DNA of 64,000 bases from VRUE01 sp963707965 (GTDB taxonomy: Bacteria > Actinomycetota > Thermoleophilia > Solirubrobacterales > 70-9). The DNA lies in contig CAVPRR010000004.1 of assembly GCA_963707965.1 (NCBI GenBank), positions 1 through 64,000 on the forward strand, read 5' to 3'. The first letter of the stretch is position 1; every line of letters begins with the position of its first letter. The notes below the pieces were generated by a model. It did not search any database, was not told where the DNA came from, and was given only the letters and a program-made list of their open reading frames with translations. A program made the translations under genes and the position numbers. This document shows positions 40,604 to 49,484 of the stretch, one piece after another.

Positions 40604-41602
40604 GTGACGCGAGCCGATGTGGCGGCGATGATCCTCTGGACCGGTGCGACGCTGTATGCGGTGTTTGGCGGCGCCGATTTTGGCGCCGGCTTCTGGGACC
40701 TGATCGCCGGTGACGCAGGGAAGGGCGAGCGGCCGCGAGCGCTGATCCAGCGCTCGCTCACGCCAGTCTGGGAGGCCAACCATGTCTGGCTGATCTTCAT
40801 CCTGGTGGTGTTCTGGACGGCCTTCCCGGATGCGTTCGGCGCGCTGATGTTGACGCTCTACGTGCCCCTGTCTCTGGCTGCCCTCGGGATTGTCCTGCGC
40901 GGCGCGGGCTTTGCCTTCCGCAAGTCGATCCAATCGCTGGGGAACCGCCGGGCCCTGGGCGCCGCGTTCGCCCTCTCGTCGGTGCTGACGCCGTTCTTCA
41001 TGGGCACCGTGGTGGGTGCCGTGGCTGCGGGCAACGTGCCCGCCGACGGCAACGGCGACCCATTCTCGAGCTGGATCGCACCGCTGCCGCTGCTGATAGG
41101 CGCCCTATTCGTCGCCAGCGGCGCCTACCTGGCTGCGGTGTTCCTGATCTCCGATGCGCGCCGCAGCGGCATGCGCGACCTCGAGGAGTACTTCGCCCGC
41201 CGCGCGCTTGTCGCCGCGCTGGTTGCCGGCGCCTTCGCGCTGGCCGGCATCTTTGCCCTTCACGCCGACGCCCGCTTCGTCTACGACGGGCTCACCGGCG
41301 ATGGGCTGCCGCTGGTTATCGTCTCCGGGCTCTGTGGCATTGCCGTCATCGGGCTGCTGCTGCGCGGCGCGCGGCGTGGCCTGCGGCCCCTCGCCACCGG
41401 TGCCGTGATTGCTGTGATCTGGGGCTGGGGCGTCGCTCAGTTCCCCTACCTGCTGCCGACCTCGCTGAAGGTCACCGAGTCGGCGGCGCCCCACCAGACC
41501 CTCGGCGCGGTCATGGTTGTGTTCATCGCCGCCACCGTGATCGTGCTCCCCGCCCTCGCCCTCCTGTACCTGCTGGCCCAGCGCGACGTCCTCGACGAGT
41601 GA
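40604..41602 (+). CDS. cydB: Cytochrome bd oxidase subunit II
   Basis: 332 residues with eight or nine helices. The N-terminal 'GATLYAVFGGADFGAGFWDL' corresponds to the conserved 'GADFGxGxWDL', and 'SLTPVWEANHVWLIFILVV' (WEANHVW) is diagnostic for CydB. 'LSSVLTPFFMGTVVGAVAAG' is also typical. Partner of the upstream CydA. No cydCD assembly genes are seen in this window. The stop overlaps the next gene by 4 nt. Confidence 0.93.
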   Translation: MTRADVAAMILWTGATLYAVFGGADFGAGFWDLIAGDAGKGERPRALIQRSLTPVWEANHVWLIFILVVFWTAFPDAFGALMLTLYVPLSLAALGIVLRGAGFAFRKSIQSLGNRRALGAAFALSSVLTPFFMGTVVGAVAAGNVPADGNGDPFSSWIAPLPLLIGALFVASGAYLAAVFLISDARRSGMRDLEEYFARRALVAALVAGAFALAGIFALHADARFVYDGLTGDGLPLVIVSGLCGIAVIGLLLRGARRGLRPLATGAVIAVIWGWGVAQFPYLLPTSLKVTESAAPHQTLGAVMVVFIAATVIVLPALALLYLLAQRDVLDE

Positions 41603-42357
41603 GCGGGGACGGTGCGGCCGGATTGAGCGGCAGCGGCGTGGGTGCCGAGCCCGGCGAAGGTCGCGGTGAGCCGGCAACCGAGGGCGCCGCCGCGCTCCGT
41701 GGGGTCCTGTTCGACATCGACGGGACGCTGCTGGTCACCGGCGGCGCCGGCGCCGCCGCCTGGCAGCGTGGCTTCGAGGAGCTGCATGGGGTCGAGGCCG
41801 ACGTCGACGAGCACACCGACGCCGGCATGACCGATCCCGAGATCGCAGCCATCGTCTTTCGAGAGGTGATTGGCCGCGAGGGAAGCCAGGTGGAGCGCTC
41901 GAAGGCCATCGCCGCCTACCTCCGCCACCTCCCCGACACCGTCGCGGAGTCGGGCGGCTACCGGGTGATGCCCGGTGTCGAGCAGCTGCTGCCGGAGCTG
42001 ATCGAGCGCGGCGTGCTGCTTGGCCTGGTGACCGGGAACATCGAGGCAGCCGCCCACGTCAAGCTCGCGCGCGGGCGCCTCAACCGCTTCTTCAGCTTCG
42101 GCGGCTACGGCTCCGACTCCGCCGATCGCACCGAGGTGACCAGGGCGGCGCTGCGTCGAGGCGAGCTGGTCTCAGGCGGCACCCTGGCGGATGGCGTCTG
42201 CATTGCGGTTGGCGATACGCCGCGCGATGTCGAGGCCGGCCACGAAGCCGGCATCCGCGTTGCCGGGGTCGCGACCGGCAGCTACTCCGTCGACCAGCTC
42301 CACGCCGCGGGTGCCGACTGGGCCCTGGGCGACCTCGCGGGCGGCCTCCCCTCCTGA
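41599..42357 (+). CDS. HAD-superfamily phosphatase
   Basis: 252 residues. HAD motif I 'GVLFDIDGTLLVTGGAGAAA' (nucleophile Asp and acid-base Asp), motif II 'LLGLVTGNIEAAAHVKLARG' (Thr), motif III with 'RTEVTRAALRRGE', and motif IV 'CIAVGDTPRDVEAGHEAGIR' (GD..D). A helical cap lies between I and II. It resembles the phosphoglycolate phosphatase/beta-phosphoglucomutase group. Substrate unknown. It overlaps cydB by 4 nt, so it is co-transcribed, though a link with cytochrome bd is not known to me. The Gly/Ala-rich first 30 residues are poorly conserved in character and the true start may be later. Confidence 0.8.
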   Translation: MSGDGAAGLSGSGVGAEPGEGRGEPATEGAAALRGVLFDIDGTLLVTGGAGAAAWQRGFEELHGVEADVDEHTDAGMTDPEIAAIVFREVIGREGSQVERSKAIAAYLRHLPDTVAESGGYRVMPGVEQLLPELIERGVLLGLVTGNIEAAAHVKLARGRLNRFFSFGGYGSDSADRTEVTRAALRRGELVSGGTLADGVCIAVGDTPRDVEAGHEAGIRVAGVATGSYSVDQLHAAGADWALGDLAGGLPS

Positions 42358-42477
42358 CCCCTCCGCCGTCGCAGCACCCGGCACCGGGTCCGTGCCGTCA
42401 CGCGTCGCAGCTGGGCCGTGTTCGACGAGGCTGGCATCAACTGCAATCCGAAGGCGCGCCGCTGATCGCGTCCTGGC

Positions 42478-42549
42478 TCAGGAGAGGGTGCAACGAACCC
42501 GATAGATCGGGAGTCAGGCGAGGGTGCAGCGGGCCTGGTAGATCGAGAG
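42478..42549 (-). repeat. 36-bp duplication of the 3' end of cfa
   Basis: 42514-42549 encodes the last codons of cfa, ending RCTLA and stop. 42478-42513 is a diverged direct copy that would read PIYRVRCTLS and stop. The two are contiguous with a 36-bp period. The remaining 42358-42477 shows nothing I can identify. Confidence 0.6.
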
Positions 42550-43719
42550 GAAGCCGTTCTCGAACCCGTTTCGCGCGGCACGCAGGTAGAGGCGCCAGAC
42601 GCGGACGCGTTCGGGGCCGGCGAGGTGCAGCGCCTTATCGAGGTTCTCGTCCAGCCGCCTCGCCCAGTGGCGCAGGGTCTCGGCATAGTCGGCGCTGTGC
42701 TCGGAGACGTGGCGGGTGACGAACCCCGCCCGTTCGAGCGCGAGCAGGACGCGCGAGAGGTGCAGCGGTTCGCTGTCGGGGAAGACGTAGCGCTCGGAGA
42801 AGGCGCCCGCCTCGGGGTCGGTGTGGCGCAGGCGGGCGATGCCGTGGTTGAGCAGGCGCCCGCCCGGTTCCAGCATGCCTGCCAGGGTGCGGGCGTAGAC
42901 GTCGATCTGCTCCTCGCCGACGTGCTCGACCATGCCGATCGAGGCGATCGCGTCGAAGCGCTCTCCGGCCAGGTCGCGGTAGTCCATCACCCGAATCTCA
43001 ACCCGGTCGGCGACGCCGGCCTCCTCGGCCCGCTGGCGCGCCTTCTCGGCCTGCGGCGGCGAGAGGGTGATGCCGACGACGCTGGCGCCGCGCTCGGTCG
43101 CCGCCCGCAGCGGGAAGCTGCCCCAGCCGCAGCCGACGTCGAGCACCCGGTCGCCCTCCCTCAGCGCCAGCTTGCGGGCGACGGTCTCCAGCTTCTCCTC
43201 CTGCGCCGCCTCGAGCGTCTCGGCGCCGGCGGCGAAGAAGGCGCAGCTGTAGGTCATCGACTCGTCGAGGAAGAGGGCGAAGAAATCGTTGGAGACGTCG
43301 TAGTGGTGGCGGACGGCGCGGGCGTCGCGCTCCTTGCTGTGGCGGCGGCCGCTGAGGACCAGCTCGGCGGCGGGGCGGCGGGGCGGCGGGGTCAGGCCGG
43401 CGGCGCGCACGGCGCCGAGCAGCAGTCGCGCCATGTCGCCGCGACCGAGGGACGGCGGCTTCCAGCTGTCGAGCAACTCGATCACCGCGTCCATGTCGTC
43501 GACCTCGATGTCGCCGCTGACGTATGCGCGCCCAAGGCCGAGCTGGCCCGGAGCCCGCAGCACGCGGGCGGCGGCGCGGGGCGAGCGGACGCGGAAGGTG
43601 GGTCCCTCGCCACCGGTTGCGGGCAGACGAGCCCCGTCCCAAAACTCGATCGCGAAGGGGCGGTCGGGGATGCACCCTTCGATCTCCCGGCGCAGCAACG
43701 CCGTGCTGGCGAAGTGCAT
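42514..43719 (-). CDS. cfa: Cyclopropane-fatty-acyl-phospholipid synthase family methyltransferase
   Basis: 401 residues. Uses S-adenosylmethionine to methylate or cyclopropanate double bonds of membrane lipid acyl chains. The N-terminal lipid-binding part is followed by 'HHYDVSNDFFALFLDESMTY' and 'SCAFFAAGAETLEAAQEEKL'. The SAM site is 'DRVLDVGCGWGSFPLRAA', then 'VVGITLSPPQAEKARQRAEE' and 'FDAIASIGMVEHVGEEQIDV' (active-site Glu/His region). These are the standard CFA synthase blocks. It is divergent from the fatty-acid desaturase at 43875, which would supply its unsaturated substrate. Confidence 0.9.
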   Translation of the reverse strand: MHFASTALLRREIEGCIPDRPFAIEFWDGARLPATGGEGPTFRVRSPRAAARVLRAPGQLGLGRAYVSGDIEVDDMDAVIELLDSWKPPSLGRGDMARLLLGAVRAAGLTPPPRRPAAELVLSGRRHSKERDARAVRHHYDVSNDFFALFLDESMTYSCAFFAAGAETLEAAQEEKLETVARKLALREGDRVLDVGCGWGSFPLRAATERGASVVGITLSPPQAEKARQRAEEAGVADRVEIRVMDYRDLAGERFDAIASIGMVEHVGEEQIDVYARTLAGMLEPGGRLLNHGIARLRHTDPEAGAFSERYVFPDSEPLHLSRVLLALERAGFVTRHVSEHSADYAETLRHWARRLDENLDKALHLAGPERVRVWRLYLRAARNGFENGFLSIYQARCTLA

Positions 43720-43755
43720 CGTTGGACACTACCGACACGCTGAACCGCCGGCCGG

Positions 43756-43796
43756 CGAAAAGCGCCCATCGAAAAGCACCCATCGAAAGCGCCCAT
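43756..43796. repeat. Three 13-14-bp direct repeats between cfa and the desaturase gene
   Basis: CGAAAAGCGCCCAT (43756-43769), CGAAAAGCACCCAT (43770-43783) and CGAAAGCGCCCAT (43784-43796) are contiguous. The location in a divergent promoter region for two lipid-modifying enzymes suggests a shared operator. Confidence 0.6.
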
Positions 43797-43874
43797 GTGA
43801 GTCGAGATCCGCCCATCGATCGGCGGACCCCTGTTTTCTGGAGGTGCGGATCCCTATGATCGTGGTGTTCCCCG

Positions 43875-44801
43875 ATGCCAGGTCGAGCCCCCCTTCCCTC
43901 CGATGTTCAGCCGGTCGCAAACGAGACGCGCGACAGGATCCTCACCGGGCTGGTGACGCTGGTCCCCTTCCTGGCGCTCGGCCTGGCCGCCTGGCAGGTG
44001 TGGGACCGGGCGCTGCACTGGCGCGACGTCGTTCTCTTTCTCGCCATGTACCTTCCGATCGGGCTCGGGGTTACGGTCGGCTTTCACCGCCACCTCACCC
44101 ACCGCAGCTTCAAGACATCTCGCTGGCTGCGCGGCCTGCTGGCGATCCTCGGCTCCGCCGCGATCGAGGGGCCGGTGATCTCCTGGGTGGCCGACCATCG
44201 CAAGCACCACGCGTTCTCGGACGAACAGGGCGATCCGCACAGCCCTCACGTCGATCACGGCGTTGGGCTTGGCGGAGCGCTGCGCGGTCTCTTTCACGCC
44301 CACATGGGCTGGCTGTTCATCCACACCCAGCGCGGCAACCGGGAACGCTATGCGCCCGATTTGCTCAGCGACCCGGTGGTCAGCTTCGTCGACCGCACCT
44401 TCCTGCTCTGGGCGGTGCTCGGTCTGTTCATTCCCTTTGCCCTCGGCTGGCTGATCGGGGGCACCCTCGCCGCCGCCGCCACGGGACTCCTGTGGGGCGG
44501 CCTGATCAGGGTCTTCGTGCTGCACCACTTCACCTACAGCATCAACTCGCTCTGCCACGTCTTCGGCCGCCGCGACTTCCAGACGACCGACAGGTCCCGC
44601 AACCTCGCCCTGATCGCCGTTCCCACCCTGGGCGAGGCCTGGCACAACAGCCACCATGCCTTCCCCACCTCGGCGGTCCACGGCCTCGGCCGCCGGCAGC
44701 TCGATCCCTCCGCTCTTGTCATCGGCTCCCTCGAGCGCGCCGGCTTGGTCTGGGACGTGGTCCGGGTCTCACCGGAGCGGCTGGCGTCCAAAGCGGCCTG
44801 A
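43875..44801 (+). CDS. Membrane fatty-acid (acyl-CoA) desaturase
   Basis: 308 residues. Di-iron desaturase with all three His boxes: 'GFHRHLTHRSFKTS' (HxxxxH), 'VADHRKHHAFSDEQGDPHSP' (HxxHH) and 'LGEAWHNSHHAFPTSA' (HxxHH). Four hydrophobic helices flank them ('LTGLVTLVPFLALGLAAWQV', 'FLAMYLPIGLGVTVGF', 'LLWAVLGLFIPFALGWLIGG' and the following segment). It is of the stearoyl-CoA delta-9 type. TATGAT at 43855-43860 lies 14 nt before the ATG. Together with Cfa on the other strand it would tune membrane fluidity. Confidence 0.9.
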   Translation: MPGRAPLPSDVQPVANETRDRILTGLVTLVPFLALGLAAWQVWDRALHWRDVVLFLAMYLPIGLGVTVGFHRHLTHRSFKTSRWLRGLLAILGSAAIEGPVISWVADHRKHHAFSDEQGDPHSPHVDHGVGLGGALRGLFHAHMGWLFIHTQRGNRERYAPDLLSDPVVSFVDRTFLLWAVLGLFIPFALGWLIGGTLAAAATGLLWGGLIRVFVLHHFTYSINSLCHVFGRRDFQTTDRSRNLALIAVPTLGEAWHNSHHAFPTSAVHGLGRRQLDPSALVIGSLERAGLVWDVVRVSPERLASKAA

Positions 44802-44874
44802 GCCGCGCAACCCCGCGGTCGTCCACCTCCACCTCCAGCCCGGGATCCGCCGGGGGAGCCTGCCCCAGATCGGC

Positions 44875-44886
44875 GGGGGGGGGGGG
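44875..44886. other. Run of twelve G between convergent genes
   Basis: A G12 homopolymer lies between the desaturase stop (44801) and the end of the GT-C-like gene (44891), outside both coding regions. Such a long run is slippage-prone in cells and in sequencing. Confidence 0.8.
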
Positions 44887-44890
44887 GTGC

Positions 44891-47308
44891 TTAGGGCGCT
44901 GCGGGCGACTGGTACCAGTCGATCCAGCCGCCGCAGGCATCGCCCAGCGGCACGATCCGGTGCGGTTCGGCCGGGACGGCGACCAGCTCGCCGATATGGG
45001 CCTTGCCGTCGTAGCCGGTGAGGCGCTGCAGGGTGCTTGGCTCGGCGGCAGCGACTGTGAACCGGATCGAGCCGCCCTGGCTGACGAACTCGCCCGCCGG
45101 CCAGAACTGCCCGTCGTTGGAGAGGCTGATCGTGTTGGGGCGCTGGCCGTCCAGCGCCGGCTTCAGCGGCAGCCGGAAGCCGGGCGCGGTCACCGTCAGC
45201 TCGAACGGCGAGAAGTACTGGAGCGAGAGGCGCCAGCGGCCGGCCGGCAGGTTGAGCGTCTGCGAGGCTCGCTCGCCGGTTCCCAGCGTGTCGCCGGCGT
45301 CCCACCTGGCCCGCGGCCCGATCTCCGGAGTGGGGAACAGCGAGGCGCGGCCGGCGTTTGATGTGAGGATTCGAATCTCCGGCGACGCGCAACCCGCCCG
45401 CGCCGCCGCCTCGGTCCCCTCCAGCAGGACGTGACGGTTGCGCGGTGCCGGCCCGGCCCTCTTCCAGAGCAGGTAGGAGGGAGTGGCGGCCACGTGTACG
45501 AAGTTGGGTGGCGCTTCGCTGTTCCAGGCCGCCCGCCCGCTGATCACGTAGGGGAAGCGGTTCAGGGTGGCGCGTGAGAACGAGTCGAAATCGGTTGGGC
45601 TGTAGGCGTCGCCCGTGTCGAACGGCTTCTCCGGGTTCGGGGTGACATCGGCGTCGGGGAACTCGACCAGCGGCACGTGGGTGTCGGCACCGAGCAACTC
45701 GTAGGGGGCATAGCGGTCCTGGCCGACATAGAGGACCGGCTTGCCGTGCAGGATCGGCAGGAAGCTGCGCAGCTCCGCGCCGTGGCCCGCCGGGCCCACG
45801 GGTGCGTCGCGCAGGACCAGGAGGCTGGAGCAGGCGGCGCCGCCCACGAAGAGCACCGCGAGCGCAGACCACGCCAGGCGCACCACGCCCCCTCCCCTTC
45901 GTGCCGGCGGGCCGATTTCCGGTTCCGACGGGCCGACCTCCGGCCAGATTGGTGCATCTCCGTCCCGTCGGCCGTCGGACCGGCGGCGGGTGGGGAGGAG
46001 GCCGGCGAGCAGGGGGCGCACCGCCACCAGCATCGCCAGCGGAGCGGCGATCGTCAGCGCCTTGGCCTGCGAGTAATCGCCGCTGAAGGGCAGTGAGACA
46101 AGGTAGAGAGCAGTGCATGCCCCGAGTGCGATCGGCACGGCGAATTCGCGCCGTCGCACCCACCAGGCGAGGCCCAGCGCCAGCGCCAGCCCGGCAACCG
46201 CGCCGGCAAGTCCGGTCAGGTGAGCCCCGCCGACCCCGTTGAGGCGGTAGTTGGGCGTGGGCCAGATTCCCAGCGCCTCAACCGGGGAGACGGGCCCGTA
46301 GGTGTTGGTTCCCGCAACCTTGTTGAAGCCGTGGGCAAAGCCGAAGGGGCCAACCAGGGTGATCGCCGCGCCGATCGCCGCCACGACCACGATCGCCGCC
46401 AGGGTCGCCGGCCGGAGCAGAAATCGCAGCAGCGCTCGCGGGGTCAGAACCCGTCGCACCTGGGGCTGCGTGAGGCTCCAGAGGGCGACGATCGCAATCG
46501 GCCAGGCCAGCCCAGCGAAGCTGTAGGAGAAGAAGACGCCGCCGGCCAGCGCCAGGAACGGCAGTGCGAAGCGCAGCCGTGCCCAGGTGCCGGGGGGGAG
46601 GCGGCCGGGTTCGCGCAGGGCCATTGCGAAGGCGAGCACGAAGAGGGCCTGCGCCATCTCCTTGAAGGTGCCCTGGGCGAAGGAAGACGCGGTGAGATAG
46701 GAGACCGCGACAAGGGTCGCCGCCAGCACTCGCCGCGCCGGGGTGAGGTTTCCAAGGGCGGCGAGCGCCGTCAATCCGACCATGACGCCGATTGCCAGGA
46801 TCTCGCCGACGAACGCGGGCCCCAGCGCGATGCCCGGCACCGCCACAGCCGCGGCCGCGAGCCCGTGCGGCCCGAGTGGGTAACCAGTGTCTGGAATCGG
46901 CCCGAAGCCGCTGCGCAGCCACTCGGCCCAGGCGAGGTGGAGGCCGAGGTCGTTGTTGAATCCGACCCCGAGCAGGCCCCAGCGCCCGCTCACCGCAAAC
47001 GGGATCGAGAGGGCAAGCGCGACGACGATCGCGACCGGCAAGCCGCTGCGCAGGGCACCCTCGGTGCGGTAGGGCGAGCGCGCCGCCACCGCGCCCGCGG
47101 CGACGAGCAACAGCACGAGTCCCAGCAGCGCCGACGTCCCATGGCCGGGTGCGCGGGAGAGCACGCCGGTCACCGCGACGATTGCGCCGAATCCGGCTGC
47201 CGGCTCCAGCCATGACCAGGAGCTGCGCCCCGCGACGGAGAGCAGCGCGCGCCCAACGAGCAGCGAGGCGGCGCAGATCAGGGCCGCCGAGGCATAGGTC
47301 CCGAGCAT
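44891..47308 (-). CDS. Large GT-C-like membrane protein, intact relative of 4867-7210
   Basis: 805 residues: about 12-13 hydrophobic helices (residues 1 to about 470), then a soluble external C-terminal domain with a carbohydrate-binding-like beta segment ('LNLPAGRWRLSLQYFSPFEL'). The loop 'GFNNDLGLHLAWAEWLRSGF' contains acidic residues after the early helices where GT-C enzymes have their catalytic Asp. 'TGYPLGPHGLAAA', 'FKEMAQALFVLAFAMAL' and 'SPVEALGIWPTPNYRLNGVG' are shared in outline with the broken gene at 4867. I take it to be a cell-envelope glycosyltransferase or arabinosyltransferase-like protein, but no catalytic residue can be proved. The C-terminus is 'CGGWIDWYQSPAAP'. Confidence 0.65.
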   Translation of the reverse strand: MLGTYASAALICAASLLVGRALLSVAGRSSWSWLEPAAGFGAIVAVTGVLSRAPGHGTSALLGLVLLLVAAGAVAARSPYRTEGALRSGLPVAIVVALALSIPFAVSGRWGLLGVGFNNDLGLHLAWAEWLRSGFGPIPDTGYPLGPHGLAAAAVAVPGIALGPAFVGEILAIGVMVGLTALAALGNLTPARRVLAATLVAVSYLTASSFAQGTFKEMAQALFVLAFAMALREPGRLPPGTWARLRFALPFLALAGGVFFSYSFAGLAWPIAIVALWSLTQPQVRRVLTPRALLRFLLRPATLAAIVVVAAIGAAITLVGPFGFAHGFNKVAGTNTYGPVSPVEALGIWPTPNYRLNGVGGAHLTGLAGAVAGLALALGLAWWVRRREFAVPIALGACTALYLVSLPFSGDYSQAKALTIAAPLAMLVAVRPLLAGLLPTRRRSDGRRDGDAPIWPEVGPSEPEIGPPARRGGGVVRLAWSALAVLFVGGAACSSLLVLRDAPVGPAGHGAELRSFLPILHGKPVLYVGQDRYAPYELLGADTHVPLVEFPDADVTPNPEKPFDTGDAYSPTDFDSFSRATLNRFPYVISGRAAWNSEAPPNFVHVAATPSYLLWKRAGPAPRNRHVLLEGTEAAARAGCASPEIRILTSNAGRASLFPTPEIGPRARWDAGDTLGTGERASQTLNLPAGRWRLSLQYFSPFELTVTAPGFRLPLKPALDGQRPNTISLSNDGQFWPAGEFVSQGGSIRFTVAAAEPSTLQRLTGYDGKAHIGELVAVPAEPHRIVPLGDACGGWIDWYQSPAAP

Positions 47309-47365
47309 GAGGTCGGGAAACTACCTGCTCGGTGCCTCCCGGCTGCCGTTTAGGCTGCCGGTTCG

Positions 47366-47515
47366 ATGCCGGGACTCTGGAAAGCCGGGATGGTTGTGTT
47401 GATCGCCTGCCTTCTTGCCTCCATGGCGATTGCGATCGTTCGTCTCGCGACGACGCCGACGGAGATCCTCGGCATCGGCTTCCGCGGCCTCCCGGCCCGC
47501 CACGGCGGCCGTTAG
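47366..47515 (+). CDS. Small single-helix membrane protein
   Basis: A 49-residue ORF: MPGLWKAG, one membrane helix 'MVVLIACLLASMAIAIVRL', then a short tail. It lies between the GT-C-like gene, divergent 57 nt away, and uspA. TAGGCT at 47351-47356 may be a -10 box 9 nt before the ATG. No family recognised. Confidence 0.5.
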   Translation: MPGLWKAGMVVLIACLLASMAIAIVRLATTPTEILGIGFRGLPARHGGR

Positions 47516-47563
47516 TATCACCGCGGCCCGACCAGCGACTCAGATTCACAGACAGGAGGCGGC

Positions 47564-48007
47564 GTGTTCACTCGCATCGTGGTTGGAACCGACGGATCGG
47601 AGACCGCCACCGAGGCCGTCCGCCAGGCCGTCGACCTTGCGAAGCTCTCCAGCGCCCAGCTCAGCATCGTCAGCGCCTATGAACCGGTTTCACGGCGCCG
47701 GATCGAAGGCGAGCAGCAGGGCGCCCCGCCAGACGTGCAGCACGAGATCGGCCCCCGCGAGGACGTGAATCTCATTCTCGAGGGCGCGGCGGCCACCGCC
47801 AAGCAGGAGGGTGTGGACGTTCAGACCCACCCGGTCGAGGCGAATCCCACGGACGCGATCCTCAACGTCGCTGAGGAGACCGGCGCCGACCTGATCGTCG
47901 TTGGCAACAAGGGTATGACGGGGGCACGGCGCTTCCTGCTTGGCAGTGTCCCCAACAACGTCTCCCATCACGCCCCCTGCAGCGTGATCATCGTCCGCAC
48001 GACCTAG
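47564..48007 (+). CDS. Universal stress protein (UspA family)
   Basis: 147 residues of the Usp fold: 'TRIVVGTDGSETATEAVRQA' (first strand with the nucleotide-contacting Asp), 'LSIVSAYEPV', 'VDVQTHPVEANPTDAILNVA', 'ADLIVVGNKGMTGARRFLLG' and 'SVPNNVSHHAPCSVIIVRTT'. The last two give the GxxGxxxxxxxxGS(V) ATP-binding motif, so this is an ATP-binding type. GTG start with AGGAGG a few bases upstream. Cytoplasmic; the role is general stress or dormancy signalling by family. Confidence 0.9.
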   Translation: MFTRIVVGTDGSETATEAVRQAVDLAKLSSAQLSIVSAYEPVSRRRIEGEQQGAPPDVQHEIGPREDVNLILEGAAATAKQEGVDVQTHPVEANPTDAILNVAEETGADLIVVGNKGMTGARRFLLGSVPNNVSHHAPCSVIIVRTT

Positions 48008-48040
48008 TGCCGCGTTCGCCTGCGCGGTTCCCGTCGAGGC

Positions 48041-49387
48041 TCAGACCCCTGGGTCGGTGGCCCGCCCGGCGTCGATCAGACCGGCTCCCTGGAGGGTCGG
48101 CGGCAGGCCGAGGTCGCGGGTGGTCTTCCGCAGCCGTCGAGTCAGCCGATTCACCGTGCCCATCGGGGAGGCGTTTGACTTCAGCACTCCGCTCGCCAGG
48201 ACCATTGCCGCCACGCCGGAGACGTGGGCCGCCGCCATCGAGGTGCCGACGTAGTCCGCAGGCTGGCCGAAGCGGCGGGTCGTGCCGTCGACGAGGGTCA
48301 CCTGGTAGATCGGCCTGGCGGACACCGACGGGCAGCCCGGCACGGGGGTGCCGCCACCGGGCGCGACGACATCGATCCCTTTACCCGTCAGCGAGTAGCT
48401 GCCCAGGCAACCCCCCTCGGTGGTCCCCCCGACGCCAATCACACGAGGCCCCGTGGCAGGGGGGGAGACGCACCCCTCCGAGCCCAGGTTGCCGATTGAC
48501 GCAACCGCCACCACGCCCTTCCGGAAGGCATTGCGCAGCTCCTCCTCGATGCTCGGCACGCGCTTCCCGCAGCTGAAGTTGAAGCTCATGTTGATGACAT
48601 CGGCACCGCGACCGACTGCGTACCGGATCCCCCTGGCGATGTCGCTGGCCTTTCCACTCCCGTTCCTGTCGAGGACGCGAACGGGGATCAGCTTGGCACG
48701 GTAGGCGAGCCCGGTCAGTCCGATCCCGTTGTTGGTCTTCTCGGCGATCGTTCCGGCGACGTGGGTCCCGTGGCCATTCTCGTCCAGGGGCATGTGGTCG
48801 TCCTCGACGAAGTCATAGCCCCCTGCGAATTGTCCCGGGCTGAAATCGGGGCTGCGGCGGAAGCTCCTTCCCTTGGCCCGGTAGGCGATTCCCGTATCGA
48901 GGACCGCGACGTTGATGCCCATTGCGCCGGAGCGCTCCGCGGCCGTCAGGTTCGCCCAGGCCCCGACGGCGTCGATGCCGCCTGGGGACGTGGGTAGCGT
49001 CGGCGCCCCGGTTCCTTCCCAGGGGAGGAAGTTCCACTGCTTTGCCACCCAGCCTCCCGGGGACACCGAGGTCTCGACCAGCGGGCCCGGGTCGTTGGGC
49101 AGCGCGATTTGAGGCTGCGGCTCGATCGACGCCGTGGCGATGTAGTTCGGCGCGGCGTAGACGACTTGCGGATTGCGCCGCAATGAGGCCGCGGCCTTCC
49201 GCACGCTCACCCGTGGCGGCAGGCCCACGGCTCGCCCGTGGCGCTGTCCCGCGAACCTGACCACGAGCTGGCGCGGTGCGAATTCGCGCGCCGGGGAGAT
49301 CCCGGTCGTCGCACCGGCGGTGACCGAGGTTGCCGCCAGCGCTGCGAGCAGCACAAGCACAGCGAGCATCAAGAGGCGTGGGTTCAT
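48041..49387 (-). CDS. Secreted subtilisin-like serine protease (S8)
   Basis: 448 residues from ATG 49387. Signal peptide 'LLMLAVLVLLAALAATSVTA', an inhibitor-like propeptide with 'RQLVVRFAGQRHG' and 'NPQVVYAAPNYIA', then the catalytic domain. The triad is complete: Asp in 'MGINVAVLDTGIAYR', His in 'DENGHGTHVAGTIAEKTNN', Ser in 'YVGTSMAAAHVSGVAAMVL'. The oxyanion Asn region is 'VVAVASIGNLGSEG'. Four cysteines in the mature part may form disulfides. The longer open frame to 49507 overlaps the tadA start region and would bury the signal peptide, so it is rejected. Confidence 0.92.
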   Translation of the reverse strand: MNPRLLMLAVLVLLAALAATSVTAGATTGISPAREFAPRQLVVRFAGQRHGRAVGLPPRVSVRKAAASLRRNPQVVYAAPNYIATASIEPQPQIALPNDPGPLVETSVSPGGWVAKQWNFLPWEGTGAPTLPTSPGGIDAVGAWANLTAAERSGAMGINVAVLDTGIAYRAKGRSFRRSPDFSPGQFAGGYDFVEDDHMPLDENGHGTHVAGTIAEKTNNGIGLTGLAYRAKLIPVRVLDRNGSGKASDIARGIRYAVGRGADVINMSFNFSCGKRVPSIEEELRNAFRKGVVAVASIGNLGSEGCVSPPATGPRVIGVGGTTEGGCLGSYSLTGKGIDVVAPGGGTPVPGCPSVSARPIYQVTLVDGTTRRFGQPADYVGTSMAAAHVSGVAAMVLASGVLKSNASPMGTVNRLTRRLRKTTRDLGLPPTLQGAGLIDAGRATDPGV

Positions 49388-49484
49388 GTTGTTTGGACTC
49401 GCCGGATCCCCGGCAATCGGGAGGGTTCTTCCAAGAAACACCGGCCTGGCGGCGAAGTTGTTGGTGCCACATACTTCCGGATCG

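Noticed and set aside
42191..42505. A 104-codon plus-strand frame after the HAD phosphatase gene
   Set aside because: It overlaps the end of the phosphatase gene, lacks a ribosome-binding site and has shadow-type composition.
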